Source: Desulfotignum sp. (GTDB taxonomy: Bacteria; Desulfobacterota; Desulfobacteria; Desulfobacterales; Desulfobacteraceae). From it: a DNA stretch of 37,082 nucleotides. The translations under genes and the position numbers were made by a program. Numbering within the stretch: the stretch's first letter is position 1; every line of letters starts with the position of its first letter. The stretch spans positions 1 to 37,082 of the forward strand of contig JAGYOW010000031.1 in the NCBI GenBank assembly GCA_018399285.1, in the 5' to 3' direction. The notes beneath the pieces are model-generated. The model was not told the origin of the DNA. It did not search any database and saw only the letters and a program-made list of their open reading frames with translations. This document shows, piece by piece, positions 1 to 8,555 of this stretch.

Positions 1-909
1 AAATCCGATCCTGAAACAGCCATCATACCCATTGTCATGGTGACGGCCCTGCATGCCAAAGAAGACCGAATACGGGCCATTGAAGCCGGGGGCGATGATT
101 TTTTGACCAAGCCGGTGGACAAGACCGAGATGCGGGCCCGGGTAGCCTCTCTGATCAAAGTCAAAGCCTATAATGACCATATGCGCAATTATCAGAAGGA
201 ACTGGAATCCGAGGTAGCCAGACGGACCCGGGATCTGGAACAGGCGTTTGCGCGTATCAGATCCGTGTCTCTTGAAGCGATTTACCGGCTGACCCGGGCG
301 GCGGAATACAAGGACGAAGACACCGGGGCCCATATCCAGCGAATGAGCAATTATGCGGCCGCCATTTCCCGGAAAATGGGGCTTGGAGAAAGGGTCTCGG
401 AATCTATTCTGTATGCCACCCCCATGCATGATATCGGGAAAATCGGGATTCCGGACCGCATTCTTTTGAAACCGGGCAAACTGGACCCGGATGAGTGGGC
501 TGTGATGCAGCAGCATACCATCATCGGTGCCCGGATCCTTGAAGGTTCCACCACCGGGATTATCCGGCTGGGGGAAACCGTGGCCTTGACCCACCACGAA
601 AAATGGAACGGCTCCGGGTATCCCAGGGGGTTGAAAGGCAAGCAGATTCCCCTGGTGGGGCGCATTGTCGCCATTGCGGATGTGTTTGATGCCCTGACTT
701 CCAAACGGCCCTATAAAGAGGCGTTTTCCCTTGAAAGATCCTATGAGATCATCCGGCAGGGCCGGGGAACGCATTTTGAGCCGGCAGTGGTGGACGTGTT
801 TTTTTCAGCACAAGCAGATATTTTGAAAATCAAGGACGCTTTTCATGATGATGCGGATTTCATCAACCAGGCACCCATGATCATCCAGAACCAAACCAGG
901 CGAAAATGA
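1..909 (+). CDS. Response regulator with HD-GYP phosphodiesterase domain (5' end outside window)
   Basis: The reading frame is open from base 1, so the N-terminus lies outside the window. The visible start is the C-terminal half of a receiver (REC) domain: the 'VMVTAL' strand and the conserved Lys in 'FLTKPVD' are present, while the phosphorylated Asp lies upstream. A coiled linker follows (about residues 55-90), then an HD-GYP domain with 'HDIGKIGIPD' and 'HHEKWNGSGYPRGLKG', the metal-binding HD pair and the family-defining GYP. Family knowledge: HD-GYP proteins hydrolyse cyclic di-GMP in the cytoplasm, here presumably under control of an unseen histidine kinase. The stop overlaps the start of the GNAT gene by 4 bases (ATGA), suggesting co-translation. 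Identity is secure; substrate and cognate kinase are inference. Confidence 0.93.
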   Translation, partial: KSDPETAIIPIVMVTALHAKEDRIRAIEAGGDDFLTKPVDKTEMRARVASLIKVKAYNDHMRNYQKELESEVARRTRDLEQAFARIRSVSLEAIYRLTRAAEYKDEDTGAHIQRMSNYAAAISRKMGLGERVSESILYATPMHDIGKIGIPDRILLKPGKLDPDEWAVMQQHTIIGARILEGSTTGIIRLGETVALTHHEKWNGSGYPRGLKGKQIPLVGRIVAIADVFDALTSKRPYKEAFSLERSYEIIRQGRGTHFEPAVVDVFFSAQADILKIKDAFHDDADFINQAPMIIQNQTRRK

Positions 910-1910
910 AGACGGTTCCCTGCATTGTGACGGTCCGGCTGGATGCATCTTTGCCTTCAGATCTGCCGGATATGCTGACAGACTGGCCGGAAAAAGGGCT
1001 GAAAATGATCCGGTGGCAAAGCCCCGGGAATCTGACATCCATGCCCGCCGAACAGCTGTGGTACGCGGCAAAAAAAGGTATCTGGAACCATGTTTCCGGG
1101 CCGGATCTGTTTGACAACGGCAATGAAACCGTGCCGGTGCGGTACATCCTGACCCATCCCCATGTGGTGCATTCTTTTGACCTGCCCCATGACCGCACAC
1201 ATTTACCTGCAATGTCTCATGCCTATGAAAAGATCGATCCCCTGCCGGGCATCCCGTTCTGGCAGACCCTTTCAGGGCCTGATACCATTCTGTCTTATCT
1301 GGCCCGGTATCCGGCATCTTATCTGGTCCGCCTCCGATGGGACAACCATGCCCGGATCATCCTGGGAAATGATGTGGTGTTTTATTTTGAACCGCCATCA
1401 GCACTGTCACCTGAATTTCTGGATCATGTCTGTGCCATGGTGATTGCCGGCGGATCAGTGGATACCACCTATGTCCGGTCCAATCTTGAAAATGCGTTCC
1501 TGATCGGTTACGCCATGGAAAACCAAAAAATGGTGGGATGCTCCTGTCTGAAACATCCCCGGACCGCTTTGATTCAACGGTTGAAAAAAGCCACCGGCCT
1601 GGATTTTTCCGGGTGTGTGGAACGCGGCTATACCTCGGTGCGGCCCGAGTACCGGTCTTTGGGTGTGGGACGCCGTCTGCTGGAGGGATTGACAGCCCGG
1701 GCAGGAAAATACAAAATATTTGCCATCATCGATGAAGACAATCTGGCCACCCAGAAAATTGCCCGGTGGAACAATACCCGGAAAATCGCCACCTATTTCA
1801 GCGAAAAAAAAAACAGGCAGATGGGCCTCTGGATGCCCGCCCATATTCGCCCGCCAGAAAAGGAAACCGGTTCAGATTCTGAGCAGTCCCATGGAGAAAA
1901 CATCCAATGA
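906..1910 (+). CDS. GNAT-family N-acetyltransferase-like protein
   Basis: A 334-residue protein. The C-terminal third carries the GNAT acetyl-CoA pyrophosphate-binding motif 'RSLGVGRR' (about residues 250-257) after the beta strand 'YTSVRPEY', with a following helix as expected. The first 180 residues are not a domain I recognise. The start overlaps the HD-GYP stop (ATGA) and the stop overlaps the next start (ATGA), so three genes are translationally coupled. Pairing with an ATP-grasp ligase is a known theme in amide-bond-forming pathways where GNAT proteins act as acyl or aminoacyl transferases; the actual substrate here is unknown. A shorter start is possible, but the overlap geometry supports this one. 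No signal peptide is visible, so it is probably cytoplasmic. Confidence 0.85.
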   Translation: MKTVPCIVTVRLDASLPSDLPDMLTDWPEKGLKMIRWQSPGNLTSMPAEQLWYAAKKGIWNHVSGPDLFDNGNETVPVRYILTHPHVVHSFDLPHDRTHLPAMSHAYEKIDPLPGIPFWQTLSGPDTILSYLARYPASYLVRLRWDNHARIILGNDVVFYFEPPSALSPEFLDHVCAMVIAGGSVDTTYVRSNLENAFLIGYAMENQKMVGCSCLKHPRTALIQRLKKATGLDFSGCVERGYTSVRPEYRSLGVGRRLLEGLTARAGKYKIFAIIDEDNLATQKIARWNNTRKIATYFSEKKNRQMGLWMPAHIRPPEKETGSDSEQSHGENIQ

Positions 1911-2809
1911 AAATCGGTGTTCTCACCATCCATGGTCTGGGGTTCCATCCCAATGGCCGGCTGGATCAGGCGGCCCGGCACAGGGGGCATCACCTGATGC
2001 TCATCAATCCCTATCAGCTGTTCTGTGTGCTGGAAAATCAGGGTCCGGGTATTCACGGCTGTAACGATGCGGTGACCGGCGATCTGCCGGATGTGGTCCT
2101 GCCCCGCCAGGGATCTCCCATGGGCGAATATGGGTTTGTGATACTCCGGCAGTTTCAGGCCATGGGGATACCGCTGGTCAATGGCCTGGAAGGGGTGACC
2201 ATCGCCCGGCATCAGTATATGACCCTTCAGTCTCTGGCGGCGGTCGGCATTTCGGTGCCGGATACCTGTTTTGTCACCCGAAAGGCCTTGTTTTTTGATG
2301 CGGTGGACCGTGTGGGGGGATATCCGGTGGTGGTCAAGCAGCCCAGCGGTATGGGGGGAGACGGGGTGTTTAAAATCGATGATGCGGCCCAGGCAGACAC
2401 CTGTATGAATGCCCGGCTGGATCCGGTAAAAGGGCTGCTGGTGCAGCGGTTTTTTCCTGTGTCCGGGCGGGTGGATGCCCGGATTCTGGTGATCGGCGGC
2501 CGGGTGGCGGGGGCCATGACACTGTCACCGGCCATAGATGATTTCAGGGCCAATATTCATCGTCAAGGCCGGGCTGCGGCGTTTGATCCCCCCGCAGCAT
2601 GGAAACATATGGCAGTGGCGGCAGCAAAGGCCTGCGGTCTGGATATCGCCGGTATTGACATGATGGGGAAAAAAGACGGTTCCCCCTGTGTGATAGAGGT
2701 CAACTATTCACCGGGGTTCAGGGGGCTTGAAGCGGCCACGGGTATTGATATCGCCATGGAAATTATCGATTTTGCCGTGCATAAGGCCCATGCAGCATCC
2801 ACCAGATAA
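1907..2809 (+). CDS. RimK-like ATP-grasp ligase
   Basis: A 300-residue protein with the layout of RimK/glutathione-synthetase-like ATP-grasp enzymes: an N-terminal pre-ATP-grasp fold, an ATP-binding strand 'PVVVKQPSGMGGDGVF' (the glycine-rich loop over the phosphates), the clamp strand 'LLVQRFFP', and the C-terminal metal-binding 'CVIEVNYSPGFRGLE' with the Glu and Asn that bind magnesium. Such enzymes join a carboxylate to an amine using ATP, via an acyl phosphate. The specific substrates cannot be read from sequence. It overlaps the upstream GNAT gene by 4 bases and is followed 48 bases later by a PP-loop protein, so the three probably act in one pathway. Length is normal for the family (about 290-320 residues). 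Confidence 0.9.
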   Translation: MKIGVLTIHGLGFHPNGRLDQAARHRGHHLMLINPYQLFCVLENQGPGIHGCNDAVTGDLPDVVLPRQGSPMGEYGFVILRQFQAMGIPLVNGLEGVTIARHQYMTLQSLAAVGISVPDTCFVTRKALFFDAVDRVGGYPVVVKQPSGMGGDGVFKIDDAAQADTCMNARLDPVKGLLVQRFFPVSGRVDARILVIGGRVAGAMTLSPAIDDFRANIHRQGRAAAFDPPAAWKHMAVAAAKACGLDIAGIDMMGKKDGSPCVIEVNYSPGFRGLEAATGIDIAMEIIDFAVHKAHAASTR

Positions 2810-2857
2810 ATTGTCGCTCATGAACAGGATTCATAGATTTAAAAAAGAGATTTATCC

Positions 2858-3977
2858 ATGAAAATTACCCAGATTCAATTGGAACACGATGCCGGTTTTG
2901 CCACAGCCACAGCCCGGGTCATATTTGAAGACAAAGACTTGCCTGAAAAAACCATATTTATAAAAACCCCGGAAGATCATGCCCAGGGGTTTGACGCCAA
3001 CCCGGATGCCTTTCTGGTGGGGTGTCTGCTGCCGGCCCTGCACCTGGGAGAAAAACGCATATTTGTGGACGGACCGGTATGTCCGTTCCTCAAAGAAGGC
3101 GTGCACGTGGCCATGCACATTCTATCCCACTGGACCCAGGCCGGGTGGAGCACTCTATTTTAGTTAAATCTGCATCTGATGCTTCACCGGGTGCCGGTAA
3201 ATTCTGGCCGGCCGGCATGGTCATGTCTGGCAGCTGGACTTCTCTGGAGGCTCTGCGCCTGGAACCGGCTGGACCATCTAAAGACCTATCCGGCCTATAT
3301 CTGGACGGTTTTTCTATGGCTTTGATATTTATGGGCCAGGGAATGGGGCTGTTGCATGTATTTACCGCCGCACTGCCATTACCCGGATCACAGAAGATGC
3401 CGGCGCAACCCTGGTGCCGGTGTACACCAATTTGCGTCACTTGTGCGATGAACGGGATCTGTGGCTGAACAGTTTTTTCGGCGCGGTCCTGGCTGCCATA
3501 ACCCATGGCTTCAGCCACCGTGTCAACCTGATGTTCATCGGGTCTTCCTATGATATTCCCAACCTGCATCCCTGCGGGTCTCATCCTTTGCTGGATCCCG
3601 AGTATTCCAGCTATGCCGTGAGAATCCGTCATCGGGATTATGAACTGTCCCGTCTGGAGAAAATTAAAATCGTGTCCCGGTGGGATACGGCATTTCAAAA
3701 CTTCCGGGTCTGCCTGGCCAATGTGCCGGATCACCTGAATTGCGGGAGATGCGAAAAATGTGTGCGCACCATGACCGAGCTCACGGCCCTGGGGCTTTTG
3801 CACAAAACCCGGGCGTTTAAAGCGGACGAGGTCACCCCGGCGGATATTTCGCAATTCGATATCACCATCCGGGTGAGGCCTCCGTTTTACCGGCCCCTGA
3901 TTCCGCTGCTCAGAAACCAGGGACGGGATGACCTGGCAGATACCATTGTCAGGTTGCTGAATCGATCTGAATCATGA
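2858..3977 (+). pseudogene. PP-loop (QueC/asparagine-synthase-like) protein, frameshifted
   Basis: One gene of about 370 residues split over three frames. The N-terminal 100 residues start at the ATG at 2858, behind a purine-rich RBS (AAGAGA). The middle part reads 'SGSWTSLEALRL', resembling a PP-loop SGGxDS motif damaged by indels near 3165-3310. From about 3313 the third frame is clean to the stop, beginning 'YGFDIYGPGNGA' and continuing through 'VPVYTNLRH'. The C-terminal segment has 'NCGRCEKCVRTM', a CxxCxxC cluster like the zinc site of QueC-type ATPases. PP-loop enzymes adenylate a substrate for amide, nitrile or thio chemistry. It lies 48 bases after the ATP-grasp gene on the same strand, so it is probably the third enzyme of that pathway. 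The frameshifts look like sequence error rather than decay, because both flanks are well conserved. Confidence 0.75.
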
Positions 3978-3988
3978 CATGACCGGTA

Positions 3989-6900
3989 TCATTGTTTTTC
4001 TTGAACCAGAGAATGCAGATGCCGGATGCGCTGGCTTAACACCGAACAGATCTGCAGGGCGATGCGTGGAAATTCCATGGCGGTTTCCTTGAACTCCTGT
4101 TTGTGCAAGGTCAAAAACCGGCAGGGGGTGATGGTTCGAATGGTCGCGGATCTGGGTGAATTATCGATCAATGCCATTTCACCGAAAGCCGCACCGGAAT
4201 CCATCTGATCAATTTCTGCCTGGTTTCCGTTTTCTTTTTCCATGATCACCGACACCCGCCCTTCAATGATCAGATATACGGTTTCGCCAATGCTGTTCTG
4301 CTTGATGACTTCCTGGTCTTGGGCAAATTCCATTTCTTCGGTCACAGAACCGATGGCAGCCAGTTCCGAAGCAGTCAACCCGGAAAAGATGTCGATTTCC
4401 TTTAAAAGAAGTATCTTTTCTCCCAACGACAATTTGGCCGAAACTTTTGTATCCGGCGTTGATTTTGTTTTTTGCAGGATCATGTGGACTTCCTTTGAAA
4501 TATATGGGTTCTCGGATTGTTTCAGGTCCTGGATCCAATCCGATGCCGGTTGCAGATCCTGGATCTCCCCGATCAGCCCCAGTCCCAGAATCACATCCAC
4601 CCAGTCCGGGGAAGACAGCAGTTCGGAAACAGCCTGTTTGCCATCGGATGAAAATCCGGGAATTTTGGCCAGTTTTTTACCATCCGCCAGGGCGACTGTG
4701 GTATTGGGACTTTCCAGCAGCGGCAGCATGGTGTTGAAGGTTTTTCTGTCCAGAATATCATTGAGCAGCTCAATGGCATTGGCCCGTTGCCGGGCGTCTG
4801 CGGAAAAAATTCCCTGCCAGGCGGTCCGCATCCGGCCGGTTTGATCATGGATCGCCAGAACCCGGACAATGTTTTCTAAAATCAGTTCTTTTCTTTCCAC
4901 CAGGTGCGATACGGCCAGATCCCGCATGGGGCACTGGGGCAGGTTTTCCAGGGATGCGGCCATGGCCAGGTATTCATAGGATTTCTCCAGGTTCTTTTTG
5001 GCAAAGATCAACACATCAAATTCTTTGATGTCCAGGGTATCCAGCAGATTGAAAAGCCCTTTGCGTATCCGGGTGGACGGCAGTCCCAGCGATTCCACCA
5101 GCAACCGGGGATTCTGATGATCGGCGGTTCTGATTTTATCCTTGGCAAAGTCATGCATCTCATCGGATGGATCACCCATCAGATGAATGGTTTTCAGCAG
5201 GGTGTCGTCATCAACAATGGCCAAAGCGTCCAGTGCTGCCCTGCGGACATCTGCCCGGTCATGGGACAGATACTGCAGTGCCACCGCATTGATCTCATCG
5301 GCTTGAAGCCGGGATAAAGCGATGATGATATCTGGAATGACAGGGTCGATTCCAGTGATATTGAGCATGTCTTTGAGTTCAGGAATCCATTTTTGACTGC
5401 GGCTCAGTCCGGCACAGATAATGCCGGCCTGGCAGGATGCCGGATCTTTTTCAGTCAGCCAGTCGGCAATGAGCTGCTGAAGATCTTCTGAACGGTCGCT
5501 GTGAATGCAGGCCCCGGCAAATCCTTTAATCACGGGATGTTTGCTGGCAACCAATTCGGATATGACCGGATAATCACTTGTGTCCATGCCGTGCTGGTTG
5601 ATGAGTTTGAGTATGGCAATGGTCGTTTCGGGTCGTTTCAAAGACATCAAGGGGATCAGTTCTTTGGCGGCCCGGGGTCCGGATTCTGGCGTGATCATTT
5701 TAATGAGAGTCACCTGAGTGGTTTCATTCTGATTTTCCAGGTTTTTGATAATCAGCTGATCCAGCCTGTCGGGCGAAAAATTTTTCAACAGTTTGGCATA
5801 CCAGACGGCATCTTTTCCCCGGGCTGACAGAAAGGAAGTTTCCAGACTGGACAGGGTCTTTTCCTGGTTGAAGATCTGGCCCAGTTCTTTTTGATCCATG
5901 CTTTTGATATCCAGCATGTTGTTGGAAATCAGGTCCAGCAGAATTTTCGAGTAATTGGCTTTGAGCACAAACGGGGCCACCACCCAGGCGATCATGAACG
6001 GCAGGGCCACCAGGGTCAGATACCGGGGATGAAATAACGGAGTTGACAGCAAAATCAATGTCGAGCCCGTGAACAATGCGATCCTTACCACTGTCCCCCG
6101 CAGAAACGGGCGGATCATGTTCCGGTAGGATTCGGGAAACAGACCGATGAGAATACTGTTGGCCGGCATATTGATGGTGGTGCGGATAATATTGGTGGAC
6201 ATTCTGGCATACATGGCTGAAAACACGTCAAATTTGAACAAAAAGGCGAAAAATGCCAGCATATAGTTGAAGGGATGAAACATGAGGGCCACCGGCAATC
6301 CCCATTTGCCGTAGATCCGACCCACGAACAAAAGAATGAACAGACTGATGATGTTCAGTACGCCTCTGAAATAACCGAAAAAATGGATCATTGCCGTTTC
6401 AGATGCAAACTGCTCATTGACGGCATAATTAAACTGATAGTTCATGATGGGGATGACCACGTTCGGCATGAATGTCAGGACCAGGACAATTTTGACCAAA
6501 ATGGAATCTTTGACCAGCGGATAGATCCGTTTGATTTCTTCCATCATGGGTGGTTTTTTCCTGGCGTTCTTCCCTGTTTTTTCCGTGTAAATCAACGTGG
6601 CGTAGCTTCGTCCCATGGCTTTTATCAGCAGCGCGCCCATGATGGTGGTGACCAGATACAGGTATAACAGGTTGTCCAGGCTGAAAAGGCTTGCAAAATA
6701 AGGGGTGCCGAAACTGCCCAGAATCAGCCCGATCACCCCGCCGGCGGTGAGGAGCGGGAACAGTCGCTTGGACTGGCGGGTATTGAAAAGATCGTTGCAC
6801 ATGTTCCAGAACAGCAATGCCTGCAAAAGTTCAAACTGGCTTTTGAGCATGAACAGCAACGGATACAGCAGCTCGATGCCGAAAGGAATGAGCAGGCGGA

Positions 6901-7192
6901 TGGCGGTGACGATGATTCCGGAAAAAATAAAGATATAATACAGCAGCCTGCCCCCGGAGGTCTTGCTCAAAAAAACGGTCAGAAAACCGGTGATGAAGAA
7001 TGTGGCCACGGCATTGAGCATGTTGACCACCGGCATGAATTCCACACCATATCTTTTCAGAAAAGCGGTTTCCGCATAGTTGTTCAAAATAACGCCTGAA
7101 CTTCGGATAATGAAAAGAAGGGCTGCCGTCCATAGAAACAGGCTGATCTCTTCTTCATAGATTTTCAGAAAACTTAAGAGCTTTGCCCGCAT
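3989..7192 (-). CDS. ADP/ATP-carrier-like membrane protein with HEAT repeats and cyclic-nucleotide-binding domain
   Basis: A 1067-residue three-part protein. Residues about 15-420 hold roughly twelve hydrophobic segments resembling the TLC ADP/ATP translocase (NTT) branch of transporters. Residues about 420-900 are soluble and alpha-helical with HEAT-like repeats. Residues about 930-1060 form a cyclic-nucleotide-binding domain with the phosphate-binding cassette 'FGEMALIDNSPRSAT', including the conserved Glu and Arg that bind cAMP/cGMP-type ligands. The ATG at 7192 is preferred over an adjacent TTG because it overlaps the upstream stop (TGATG), implying translational coupling to the SUMF1-like gene. 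Transport substrate is unknown; nucleotide transport is only suggested by fold, and a sensory role for the membrane part is equally possible. The 3' end faces the PP-loop gene, 11 bases away. Confidence 0.85.
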   Translation of the reverse strand: MRAKLLSFLKIYEEEISLFLWTAALLFIIRSSGVILNNYAETAFLKRYGVEFMPVVNMLNAVATFFITGFLTVFLSKTSGGRLLYYIFIFSGIIVTAIRLLIPFGIELLYPLLFMLKSQFELLQALLFWNMCNDLFNTRQSKRLFPLLTAGGVIGLILGSFGTPYFASLFSLDNLLYLYLVTTIMGALLIKAMGRSYATLIYTEKTGKNARKKPPMMEEIKRIYPLVKDSILVKIVLVLTFMPNVVIPIMNYQFNYAVNEQFASETAMIHFFGYFRGVLNIISLFILLFVGRIYGKWGLPVALMFHPFNYMLAFFAFLFKFDVFSAMYARMSTNIIRTTINMPANSILIGLFPESYRNMIRPFLRGTVVRIALFTGSTLILLSTPLFHPRYLTLVALPFMIAWVVAPFVLKANYSKILLDLISNNMLDIKSMDQKELGQIFNQEKTLSSLETSFLSARGKDAVWYAKLLKNFSPDRLDQLIIKNLENQNETTQVTLIKMITPESGPRAAKELIPLMSLKRPETTIAILKLINQHGMDTSDYPVISELVASKHPVIKGFAGACIHSDRSEDLQQLIADWLTEKDPASCQAGIICAGLSRSQKWIPELKDMLNITGIDPVIPDIIIALSRLQADEINAVALQYLSHDRADVRRAALDALAIVDDDTLLKTIHLMGDPSDEMHDFAKDKIRTADHQNPRLLVESLGLPSTRIRKGLFNLLDTLDIKEFDVLIFAKKNLEKSYEYLAMAASLENLPQCPMRDLAVSHLVERKELILENIVRVLAIHDQTGRMRTAWQGIFSADARQRANAIELLNDILDRKTFNTMLPLLESPNTTVALADGKKLAKIPGFSSDGKQAVSELLSSPDWVDVILGLGLIGEIQDLQPASDWIQDLKQSENPYISKEVHMILQKTKSTPDTKVSAKLSLGEKILLLKEIDIFSGLTASELAAIGSVTEEMEFAQDQEVIKQNSIGETVYLIIEGRVSVIMEKENGNQAEIDQMDSGAAFGEMALIDNSPRSATIRTITPCRFLTLHKQEFKETAMEFPRIALQICSVLSQRIRHLHSLVQEKQ

Positions 7193-8049
7193 CAATCCAC
7201 CTCAAGAACCAGTCGGAACCCGGTGGTCTGAAATCTGGCACCGGGATGGGCATAGGTGCGGTTGGCACTGCGCATATACCTGCCATACAGGTACCAGCTG
7301 CCGCCCCGGCGAACCCGGGGTCTGGTGGAAAAGAGATCATAGGTATTGACGCCGGGAGTCCTGACATCATCCGTATATTCATCCTGGCACCACTCCCAGA
7401 CATTGCCATGCATGTCGTAAAACCCCCATGGGTTGGGCTGAAATGAAGCGACCGGGGCCGGTCCATTCACCGGCAGTCCCGTGGATCGGTAATATGAACT
7501 GCAGTCTCCGTGTCGTTTCGGGGTATTGGCATACATGGCCAGGGCGCAGTCCGGGGCGTTTCCCCAGCTGTATGCTGTGCGGGTTCCGGCCCGGCAGGCA
7601 TATTCCCATTCTTTTTCCGAAGGAAGTCGGTATCGGGCGGTACCGGTTTTGTTCAATTTTCTGATGAATTTCTGGCAGTCATAAAAAGACACCCGTGTCA
7701 CCGGGGTTTGGGGGCCGCCTTTTTTTTTCAGAAAAAACGCTTTTCCCATAATGGCCTGCCATTGTTCCAGGGTAACTTCGGTTTCTTGAAGATAAAAAGG
7801 GTCGGTGATTTCAGCTGGGTGCAGTTTTTCATTGGTTTTCCGGTGGGGTTCGGTCTCAGGGCTTCCCATTTGAAAGGTACCGGGTTCCACCCGGATGAAA
7901 GTCATGCCCAGATGATTGGTGATTTCTTTTTCCTGGGTCATACCGGTGGAAGCCAGACAGATCAGACCGGCAAATAAGATCCATGAAAACCGGCACCCCG
8001 ATGTTATCAGGGCATGAAAATAAACCATCCGTGACCGTTTGTTTTTCAT
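7192..8049 (-). CDS. Secreted SUMF1/formylglycine-generating-enzyme-like domain protein
   Basis: A 285-residue protein with a basic N-terminus and a hydrophobic stretch 'WILFAGLICLASTG', a signal peptide or anchor sending it to the periplasm. The rest is one SUMF1/FGE-sulfatase domain: 'GMTFIRVEPGTFQMGS' at the start, 'VSFYDCQKFIRKLN', 'RLPSEKEWEYACRAG', 'GFYDMHGNVWEWCQD', and the closing 'RGGSW' and 'GFRLV' motifs. The catalytic cysteine pair of true formylglycine-generating enzymes, normally just after GGSW, is absent ('GGSWYLYGRYMRSANR'), so sulfatase activation is unlikely. The start at 8049 is chosen over an in-frame ATG at 8094 because AGGA lies about 9 bases upstream and the signal peptide begins there. 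It is coupled by a TGATG overlap to the membrane/cNMP-binding gene, suggesting a shared role. Confidence 0.85.
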   Translation of the reverse strand: MKNKRSRMVYFHALITSGCRFSWILFAGLICLASTGMTQEKEITNHLGMTFIRVEPGTFQMGSPETEPHRKTNEKLHPAEITDPFYLQETEVTLEQWQAIMGKAFFLKKKGGPQTPVTRVSFYDCQKFIRKLNKTGTARYRLPSEKEWEYACRAGTRTAYSWGNAPDCALAMYANTPKRHGDCSSYYRSTGLPVNGPAPVASFQPNPWGFYDMHGNVWEWCQDEYTDDVRTPGVNTYDLFSTRPRVRRGGSWYLYGRYMRSANRTYAHPGARFQTTGFRLVLEVD

Positions 8050-8094
8050 AATGAAAATTCCTGAATGATGGGTATCTGCAACGTGCATATACAA

Positions 8095-8238
8095 TTATAA
8101 TTTCTCTTTATTGTCAAGCTGATATTTGGACCTGTCAAAAGGCCCGCGTTTGTTCAGATTTTTGTATCCCTGGAGCTGGATTCCTTTTTTATCGCATATG
8201 TTTTTGATGATTTTTGCTGCGGCCAGATTCAATACCAT
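8095..8238 (-). CDS. Possible 47-residue ORF or gene remnant
   Basis: A short open frame beginning 'MVLNLAAAKIIKN' and ending 'DNKEKL', lysine-rich and without a convincing RBS. It lies in a 500-base stretch that is more AT-rich than its surroundings. An in-frame stop occurs eight codons upstream of the ATG. I do not recognise it. It could be the C-terminal remnant of a larger decayed gene, for example a transposase, but nothing in the sequence proves this. Confidence 0.25.
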   Translation of the reverse strand: MVLNLAAAKIIKNICDKKGIQLQGYKNLNKRGPFDRSKYQLDNKEKL

Positions 8239-8555
8239 TTGTTCCAGCCTAAAATAACATTAACCTTGAAACCAAAGAGGCTGTGGCCACGATGGGATAA
8301 TTTCCCCGACTGGACCTCGGGCCTTGGTATTGAATTTTCCTTATCCGCATGTTGCAATATCTGAACAAGGGCAGCCGCATGACAGACGTGCTGAAAACCC
8401 TTGAATTCTTTACTGAAACCGGTTCACGGCTAAGGATACACCAAACGGAAAATTTTTGTAAGGGTTTGACAATTTTGCCGTTATGTCCTAAAAAGATAAG
8501 ATTCCTGTTTTTTCATCGGGAAAATTCCAGATGCGGGAGGGGTTGAACAGGTCCA
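8239..8555. other. Non-coding stretch upstream of gshB
   Basis: No convincing gene is visible here. The 65-codon plus-strand frame at 8349-8546 has no RBS or family resemblance. The only feature I can support is the promoter-like sequence at 8466-8494, which would serve the glutathione synthetase gene. Confidence 0.5.
8466..8494 (+). promoter_or_regulatory. Candidate sigma70-type promoter for gshB and the peptide transporter operon
   Basis: A perfect -35 box TTGACA (8466-8471) is followed after 17 bases by TAAAAA (8489-8494), a 4/6 match to the -10 consensus. It lies about 60 bases upstream of the glutathione synthetase start, pointing the right way. The -10 is weak. Confidence 0.4.

Noticed and set aside
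7192..8049. Sulfatase-activating formylglycine-generating enzyme
   Set aside because: The domain is right, but the catalytic cysteines after GGSW are missing and no sulfatase gene is nearby.
8349..8546. A 65-codon plus-strand frame before gshB
   Set aside because: No RBS and no recognisable sequence. It spans the likely promoter of gshB, so it is probably not translated.
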